NCBI GenBank assembly: GCA_030063045.1
Contig: JAQSEB010000007.1
Coordinates: 1,798,001-1,862,000 of the forward strand
DNA from: Pratylenchus scribneri
Lineage: Eukaryota; Nematoda; Chromadorea; Rhabditida; Pratylenchidae
Length of the DNA stretch: 64,000 nt
Direction: 5' to 3'
In this document: positions 56,746 through 64,000 of the stretch, piece after piece
Layout: each line of letters begins with the position of its first letter
Numbering within the stretch: position 1 is the stretch's first letter
Program-made: the position numbers and the translations under genes
The notes under the pieces: model-generated
The model's database searches: none
What the model was told of the DNA's origin: nothing
Seen by the model: the letters and a program-made list of their open reading frames with translations, nothing else

Positions 56746-58740
56746 TCAAACTTGGAGTTTCATTGTCTCTTGCATCCGAGGTCCAGGCATAATCTCGATT
56801 GGCCCATACGGTTCGTCCTGTTCCACTTCAATGGCTTGCCATTTCTTTAATTCCAACAAAGCATAAAATTTCTGTGCTGCGGTACGCCGAGTTGAACCTT
56901 TTGTGAGAAGATCATCGAAATTAATCTGAAAAAAACACAAATGTAAAGGAAAATCAAAACAAAAATTAAATACCTTATTTTCTTCATTTGATCGTATTTT
57001 GGTTGAAATTGCCTGCAATACATTCTTCGTTCGGCGTGTAAACAATTCCCCTTCTTCTTCTTCGCCATCCTCTTTATCATGAATTCGGGAGCGTCTCGCT
57101 GTTGATCTTTTTTCGGTTGGTGAAATATTGACCTCAGGCACCGGAGTTTCGGGGACTGCCTCCGGAATCAAATTCTCATTAACTTCATTTACGCTTGGAG
57201 GACGCATTTCCTATGAATATTATTTTATTAATTTTTTTTATAAATAAATACATCTTTGCCATAATCATCATCGATTGTGTCCGTTAACTCAATGTCACGG
57301 TGAAGTTCATCCGTATCAATTTCATTTATGTCCAATGCGTGCAATTCCAAATGAGATTGGTAAAACTGAAAAAAACAATATATTTGTTTTAATCTTTTAC
57401 AAACCTTGAGAATTTGTGGATCCATAATCCATTCCATACAACTTGGCATGGAAAGAATCTTCTCAAGTTGACTATTTTCCCGAAGTTTCATCAATTGTTT
57501 TGTTGGTGGCGCAAGATCAAGCGGTTGGATGGTGTCACTGTAAATAAATATTTTAAATTTTTAATATTTATTAACCTATAATCGGCCATATTCGCTTTCA
57601 TTTCTTCTCCGCTGATATTCTTTTGTTCATCAATAATAAGTTTTCGCTTTCGCTTATGGCGAATTTTTTCATGGTGCGGTTGTTGTTCGAGAGGTTCAAG
57701 TTGAAAGCTAAGTTCATTGTTAGGGATATTCTGTTTTTCTTCATCAATTTCCATTGGTTGTCCGTTATTTTCATTTGTTCCTGATGCCAATGGCTGTCCA
57801 TCAAGGCCAAATTCACTTTATTATTATTTTTGTAAATTTAAGCACAAATAATTAATTACCGGTTTATTTCTGAAGAATTAAAGAGTAAATCCAAATCATC
57901 CGCATTCCCAAAATCATTGAAATCATTGTTGAAAAGTTCAAATCCTTCTTTGTCTTTTTGGAGTCCATTATTTTGCATGCTTGAATTTCGTGGAGTTTCA
58001 GAACCGCGTCGCTGTTGTTCCAGTTCCTCTTCCATTTCTTCAAAAATACTCCTTGATCGTGCTCTTCTCAAATGGTCGCGTTCACCAAAATCATCAAGCT
58101 AAAATAAGTTTATTTGCGAATATTAAAAAAATGCTCTTACCTCTTCGCCATTTGGATTGGCAACAAAGTCCAATGCATGGCCATAGCTGTCTTGTCGACG
58201 CTCTTCATGCAAAGTAATATCGTCAATTCTGCTTTGATTAGCTTGGAATTCTCTTATTGGTCCGAGGTCGAAGTCATTCAATTCCGGAAGATTATCGTAG
58301 AAATCGGTGATAACCTGAATATTATTTTTGTTAATTTTATTTTTAATATGAAAATTTTCGACCTCGGGAATTTCGCTGCTGGATTTTTCTCGATCACGAA
58401 GTGCATTATCATTTGTGCCACCATGCTTGAAAGCCATCTTCAATTTTAGAAATGCATCATTGCAATCCGCCAGCACATATTTTGCTTTGCGTGAATAAAT
58501 TCGAACAATTCCAAGCAATAAATGGCCAGTGGTGCGCAATGAAAGTTTGACCTCAAATTGCATCAACATTACTTAATGTAAATGAATATAATAAACCTTT
58601 GGTTGAATTATTTCTGAAACAGCATCTTGCACATTTGTCTCATAAATTTGTGCCTTGGAGAGCTTTTTCTCCCAGTGAGCTGCCAGCCATATTTTAGCAA
58701 GTGGTCCCTTTTTTGAGAGAACAAATTGTGCATAAAACAT
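56746..58740 (-). CDS. rad-21: cohesin kleisin subunit RAD21/SCC1
   Basis: Kleisin that closes the SMC1-SMC3 cohesin ring. It starts [36 protein letters not shown], the highly conserved SMC3-binding N-terminus of RAD21 (REC8 differs at several of these sites). Next come [40 protein letters not shown] and a long acidic middle ([55 protein letters not shown]). A basic region ([20 protein letters not shown]) precedes the C-terminal winged helix [40 protein letters not shown]. It ends [10 protein letters not shown]. The middle contains possible separase-type ExxR sites that I did not map. Around nine exons. Mitotic RAD21 or a paralogue such as COH-3/4 cannot be separated here. Confidence 0.9.
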
Positions 58741-59454
58741 AAATGTTTTATACTTTTATGATTGAACGAATTAATATAAAAAAATTAATCTGGAAAATTA
58801 TTAATTAATCCTTAATAATTATAAAAAAAAATAACGGGTTACACGAATGACATGGAACGAGGTGGAAAATTGGAATTTATGGATTTCCAATGCAAATGAA
58901 TAATGCTACTACCTAAATTTATGCTTTAAAAATAGTCGACGAACGGGTATCGGGCCCCACCGCGTCACGCAAAATACCAAGCCTAAGCCGCCTACCTAGT
59001 ATTTGAAATGCACATTACGCCAAATTAGCGAATCGCGTCATAATATTATGATGGTTTTCTTTTTTCTTATTATATTAAACCAATAGTATTCACTCTCAGA
59101 TGCTTTTTTTTTATTTATCATCCATTCTAATTTTGGTAAAATTTTTTTCGCAGAATTTGTCTGTTTCAGTTATGACAGATGTCATGCGTAATAAACTAAT
59201 AAGTAACCTGTCAGATACATAAGTTTGTATTCGAAATGCATTGGATTGGATTATTATGGAAGTGCGATAGAAATGACCCAGATTTAAGTGGTTTTAGTTC
59301 TTCCAGTGATGAAGACATTTAAAATAATTTGGTTTCTCGAAAACGTCATCTGCATGCCGGAAGTTTCTGCTGAATATATAAATTGAAATGAATTAAGGCT
59401 TTATCTTATATATGCAAATACTCATTCCTTTTTATTAAATTATCTCTTCCCTAA
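58741..59454. other. divergent promoter region, RAD21 and nlp-22-like gene
   Basis: About 710 bp. A GC-richer block (58930-59040) with cgacgaac…gggcccc words may be promoter sequence. A short frame (59236-59320), ending DLSGFSSSSDEDI, has no recognisable family. Nothing else seen. Confidence 0.45.
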
Positions 59455-59890
59455 ATGATTTATTGGGTCCTTTTTTGGGCCTTTCTCATGCTTACAAGGA
59501 ATGCTTTTGGCTATCCACCAAGTTTATTGTGGAGGCCTGACCAAATTGAACGGCAGAAAATCGGTGCTAAAAGTCAAATGTCTAAATCATTGGAACCATA
59601 TCTGAGAATGGAGGAACTTTTCAAGGTACCCGTGACCGTGAGTAGGAGTAGGAATGATCAAATCATGCATGTAAAATATATTGTCGTGATTATACGGTGC
59701 CAGATTTAATGAATTTTTATTTTTATTACCATTTTGTAAAAAATGATTCAAATAGGTCAAAATCAAACCTTGAGCTGCTGTACTTAATCATTCTTCACTT
59801 TTCTAGATTATGGACTCACGTTATGAGAACATTGACATACCGAAACGAAACATTGCGATTGGCCGAGGCGATGGATTCAGACCCGGTTAA
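59455..59890 (+). CDS. nlp-22: neuropeptide precursor, NLP-22/23-like RPamide
   Basis: Two exons (59455-59625 and 59807-59890) joined in phase (AAG|gtaccc … ctag|ATT). The ~84-residue product starts with a signal peptide (MIYWVLFWAFLMLTRNAFGY). A spacer with SKSLEPYLRMEELF follows, then a dibasic KR and the terminal peptide NIAIGRGDGFRPG directly before TAA. The last Gly would become the amide of …GFRP-NH2. C. elegans NLP-22 ends SIAIGRAGFRPG, so the family is clear. The difference is GD in place of A and one extra residue. Related RPamides act like neuromedin on neuromedin-U-type receptors; nlp-22 promotes developmentally timed sleep. Whether this gene is nlp-22 or nlp-23 cannot be decided from one peptide. 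Confidence 0.87.
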
Positions 59891-60166
59891 GGGTTAATAA
59901 CCAAAGAAATATTTAAATGAAATTGTTCGACTTATACAAGCATAAATATTTCTAACTTGAAAAAATAGTTGAATTTGAATTTATTCAATTCGATTCAATC
60001 AATCATCAAACTTGATATTTCTTTAATATTTATTTATTCACCCGACTTCTAAAAGTAACGAAATAAGGCAAATTTTTGAAATAATAATATTATTCGTGGA
60101 AAATTAAAGGAGATATGGCATATGAATATAAATATAATGTTTTGGGAATATTTTGCAAAAGTCAAG
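59891..60166. other. intergenic, nlp-22-like gene to SOS 3' end
   Basis: AT-rich convergent 3' region; no further gene. Confidence 0.4.
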
Positions 60167-63100
60167 TCACATTTGTAATGTTTTTGGTTTGGGTGGCAAA
60201 GGTGGAGCTTGGGCTTCTTCACCCCTCGCGGCCAATTGCACAGGTGGTGTCGTCTCTTGTTGGATTTCAGATTTAGGACTTGAACCAGCAAGCGTATTCT
60301 TTTTTGGTGGTCTTGGTGGGGCGACTGCTTCCATATTTACATTGACATTATTTGATAAATTGATTCTCGAAGGTAACTTGGGTGGTATCTAAATCATTGA
60401 ATTTATATTCCTCCTTCCAAAGTTGTAACTTGTAAACATACTGCAGGTGCAGGTGCTTCCAAATCGTTCTTTCGATCAATTGAAGGTAATTTTTTGCGCA
60501 TTGTTGGCGGTTTTGCCAATGCAAATGTTGGTAAAGGCGGTAAAAATGATGGGCTGGAATTGGAACTTTGCTCATCATTTGTTTGCTGAGGTGGAGGCGC
60601 TGGAGGTTTACGGTGTTGTTGAAGAGGAGATGGAAAAACAAAATGTGTTTCGCCAATTCCGTGTGTGGGCCGCCTTGTTATATGATTTATCATATTAGGT
60701 GAAGGCGAATTAGGAGATTCGTTTGAATTATTTGGTAATAATCCCAATGTTGGAACATATTCAGAAATAAAAGCAGGATTCACTCGACCATTGACTATAG
60801 TATCGCCTAACCATCGAGGAAATTGTCCTTAAGATAATAAAATGATGTATTATTTATTTGCAATAAATACCTGGATTTATGTCAACAATTGCAAAATTTT
60901 GGTCCTCGTTGGTAAGAAGAGATGCAGGTGAATTTGTTGAAGAGCCAGATGGTGGACTACTCCAAGAAGGTACATTGACATGTGAAGGAGAAAGTAGATT
61001 CCCACTGCTTGAACCGAAATAATTTGGAGAACGTGGAGATGAAATGGAAGATTTTGCTCCTGAATTCTTCGCTGTTCTATGAGAAAGAACATTTGCACTG
61101 GTTGGCGTTTTCTGTTGCTTTATTCCGGGTGATTTTATTGCTTCTGGCGCATGTTTTGGTTTCTTTAAAATTAGAAAATTATGTTAACTTTATTATATTC
61201 AAATTATACCGGATTTGGAACTTCACCATTTTTCGGTTCAATTTTATTTGATTGATTATAAAGATATTCCTCAAATTCGTCCTTATCCTTGAATCCATTC
61301 AACGGGTTCAATGATTCGAAGAAATGCTAAAAAATATTTTAATTAATTACTTCGCTTTTAATATCAAAGTCATCTTCTCATTTTAATAAAAAAAATTTAA
61401 AAAATAACCATTAAACGTCCAAAGCCATTAAATTTGGTCTCTGGACTTTTCAAAACATTTTTTTGTTTGCTGCTTGTATTTAAAGTTTGATGAATTGAAT
61501 TAGTGCTGTGAAAAGAATTTGCATGCCGTCGGGAAAGAAATTTCTTGTTCTTATTAATAGAACAAGTTTCGATTGGCGGTTCAGAAGAAGCTTTGTTAGA
61601 TTCCCTTTTGGATTGAGAGATATATGATTGATGTAATATTCAATTCAATACCTGTTACTATTTGGTACTGAGTAGGTCCTGAAGAGTTTATTAAATTCTC
61701 TGTGATGTTGGCGGTGAAGGAAAGCAGTGCCTCTTTTACTTCTATTTTCATTGGTAACATAATAAAATGCATCCAATGAAGGATTCTGGTTATGTGGAGA
61801 TGAAGAGAACAATAGATAATCATATCCACCATTAGGTGGTGGGAAACAATTGTTGAAAAGTGGTTCGGTCGCACCATAAAAGAAAGAAGACAACATTGAA
61901 ACCATCAGTCAGATGATGTAGTCAAATTTACAATTGTTGGAATGAATTGATGTTTTTCGGAATTTTTGATTTTATAAATATTAAATTATTAGGAAGGGAA
62001 AGGATGGATGGTTGTTGATCCAGCAAAATTGATAAAAGATGGGATTATGCATTATTGACTGCATAAAATTGGATTGATTGAGTGGGGAATGAAAATAGGA
62101 AGGCGGATGTTTATGAGGATTGTTATACATTCCCCGGAAGCGGCTGCTAAACCGGTGGCAAATATGCCTTCCGATCTAAAGCGCTAAAGATGCAAAAGAT
62201 GACAATTGATTGAGCAGATGTCTGATACATATAATAGAGCTAAGGAAATGAGTGCCAAAGGCGTCAGCTGTTTAACAGCGCTCATTTTCCCTTTAAAATA
62301 AGAAGATAAATCGGCAATCTTTAGAAAAGAATTTAGATCAGAGAATATATACTGCAAACATCGATGCGAGAGAATATGACAGAATTTTTTATTTAATCTG
62401 ACCTAATAAAAATAAATAACTTACTCTAATTGTTGATTCCATTTTTAGTGGATATGGCTGATTCTGATACATTTGGATCTCACGAATAATAGCAGCAATT
62501 TTTCTGCATTTTACAAATGATATCATCTTGATTGGATTGTCTGCTTTGTCATTTTGTTTTTGAATTAATTGATTTGTTTCGATGTCCGAATCTTTCTTTT
62601 GCTCTTTCTAAAAATAAATTTTATTTAAATTTAATATTTTCGGAACGAACTAATTCCTTTGATTCTTTGTTCTGTTTTTCTGCCTTCCTTTCTAAATGTT
62701 TTAAACTTTCCAATCGAAGCACAATTTGGGTCAAATATGTACCTTAATTATAATTTATTATAAACATTTTTGTTGATTGTGAATGTACCGGCAAATGGCA
62801 CACATGGGGGATTTATAGACCGTAATCTATGCAATAATTCAGTCAAATGTCCATCTCCACAAAGATGAACGAAATGATCATACCAAATCCTTTTTTCTTT
62901 GTCCAATCTCTAAAAAAAAAAAATATTTATAATGTGATAGTGCATACAGATTTTGTTTCTTCCAATCTATATACTGGTTGGCAATTAAGAGCGGAAAAGA
63001 AGGCAATGAGGCCGTTGAAATTGTTTAACTCTTCGAAAACGCACATAATTTCCAAAATTCTTGAAAATACTTCCACCCTTTCATCCAATGATTCCGTCTC

Positions 63101-64000
63101 AACAATTGATCGAGCAATCCAATAGGTTAACTAAAGAATGAAAATAAAAAATATTGATTGGAATATAATTCATACATTTGTACTATGATCAATAAATTTT
63201 AATAATTGAGGACTTCTTTTGTATTTGTCTTGCTTTGTCCATGCAGCATCGACCAATTCTGTAAAATTATTTTTAATGATTATTAAATAAATTATTTTAT
63301 TAAAAACCGAATGGTTTAATAGAGCGATACATATGGAAATGCAATAATGTAATTTGACGGGCAATTTCCAACGGATGGAGTGTCAGAATATCGTAACTAT
63401 CAATTTCACCTTGTTTTGCGTGATGCCAAACGGGCTAATTTATTTAGAAATAATACTTAATAATAAATTATCATTGACAAAACCTCTGTAAACGATTCAT
63501 GTCCGAATTGAACATCGAAAGTTGAAATGTTTGGTTTCAGAGATCCATCACCAGAATTTGAATCCTGAATATTTCTTTGCTTCCGTTTTATCACATCCTA
63601 TAAAAGAAGATGAATTTTAAATTTAGAAAATTAAAGTTTACTTGAATTTTTGAACACCATTTTTTGTGATTAGTGGTCAATTTTATTTTGATATCTTTTC
63701 CATTTAGAAAATCAGTGAGTTTTTGAAGAAGTTCCTGGTCATTTTCAAAATCGTAGAAATGGTTGCTGACCCAATGATTAATCACGCTCAACACTTTTAA
63801 TTGAATTGGTTTTTGATATTCTTGTCGGAATCTATGAAAAGCCTGCTCCAATTCAGCTGGCGTCAAATTTTGATAAAGTGAATTAGAGCAAGGAACGGAC
63901 CTAAATTTTTTAGAATATTAAATTCTTCACAATTACTTGGTATTCTGGTGATGTGAAATTGACATGTGAGGGTCGAGAGCGGCAAAAGGATGTGGTATTG
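60167..64000 (-). CDS. sos-1: Son of sevenless (SOS) Ras guanine nucleotide exchange factor, C-terminal part
   Basis: Ras activator downstream of receptor tyrosine kinases; the window ends inside it, so the histone-like, DH and PH domains are missing. Visible parts, 5' to 3': the end of the REM domain ([39 protein letters not shown]), the CDC25 catalytic domain with [108 protein letters not shown] and [19 protein letters not shown], then [21 protein letters not shown] proline-rich tail for Grb2/SEM-5 SH3 binding follows ([38 protein letters not shown] 60167-60169). Catalytic-domain landmarks match SOS closely. A ~1.1-kb intron after the catalytic domain holds a possible nested gene. Confidence 0.93.
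61397..61905 (-). CDS. possible nested gene or alternative start inside a SOS intron
   Basis: Two joined frames on the same strand as SOS: exon 1 at 61652-61905 ([20 protein letters not shown]…, [20 protein letters not shown]) and exon 2 at 61397-61604 ([40 protein letters not shown]). They are linked by a 47-nt intron (AG|gtattg … aaaag) in phase and stop at 61397. It lies wholly inside the SOS intron between …MESTIR and HFFESLNP. At 61410 the frame passes LM|gttatt in phase with the HFFESLNP exon, so it could instead be an alternative N-terminal exon pair of a short SOS form. No domain is recognised; the start region is hydrophobic but weak as a signal peptide. Confidence 0.45.

Overview
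The window looks like nuclear DNA of a nematode. It is AT-rich with compact genes, most introns are about 40-60 bp ending in (a/t)ttag, and it carries two nematode-type neuropeptide precursors: one resembling NLP-3 (YFDSLAGQSLG) and one resembling NLP-22/23 (…GFRPG). I cannot name the species; small AT introns and dense repeats would fit a tylenchid-type nematode, but that is a guess.

Layout. 0-7 kb (+): 3' part of a DDX11/CHL1 helicase gene, a secreted matrix metalloproteinase with a Gly/Ser/Arg/Trp tail instead of a hemopexin domain, and a membrane-anchored multi-EGF protein. 7.4-8.0 kb: a 34-bp minisatellite. 8.0-9.1 kb (-): an FGF8/EGL-17-type growth factor. 10.4-13.5 kb (+): an nlp-3-like neuropeptide gene and a long coiled-coil protein; a piece of the latter is duplicated at 14.6 kb. 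15-16.4 kb (+): two unknown small genes. 16.8-19.6 kb (+): mitochondrial aconitase. 20.0-20.5 kb (-): two microRNA hairpins, mir-100 then let-7, about 350 nt apart on one strand, followed upstream by about 7 kb of GC-richer DNA in which I find no convincing gene. 27.5-29.8 kb (-): FAM21/WASHC2-like WASH-complex subunit.

30.05-34.45 kb: an apparently complete Mutator-like DNA transposon with a FLYWCH+MULE transposase, long sub-repeat-built TIRs and an 8-bp target duplication. 34.9-36.6 kb (+): an HMG-box-like protein. 37.0-37.7 kb: a non-autonomous foldback element with a 9-bp target duplication, placed just 3' of a coiled-coil gene (37.7-40.6 kb, -). 41.8-42.3 kb (+): a small secreted protein.

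42.6-52.7 kb (-): four tightly spaced co-directional genes, in transcription order SNAPC3, EMC8, DSCC1 and importin-13 (gaps about 148, 124 and 110 nt), a candidate operon. The EMC8 gene contains a 2.3-kb intron filled with two copies of a tRNA-like repeat, a ~125-bp tandem repeat and a perfect hairpin. 52.8-54.65 kb: a decayed 1.24-kb hAT element and a 486-bp hAT-type MITE, each with an 8-bp target duplication. 54.8-56.5 kb (+): DPAGT1/ALG7. 56.7-58.7 kb (-): cohesin RAD21. 59.5-59.9 kb (+): nlp-22-like RPamide precursor. 60.2-64 kb (-): SOS (Ras exchange factor), missing its N-terminus beyond the window, with a possible nested gene or alternative first exons inside one intron.

Genes are mostly housekeeping (chromosome cohesion: DDX11, DSCC1, RAD21; trafficking: WASHC2, IPO13; ER: EMC8, ALG7) with signalling genes (FGF, SOS, neuropeptides, miRNAs) between them. 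All exon joins are read by eye and no database search was run.
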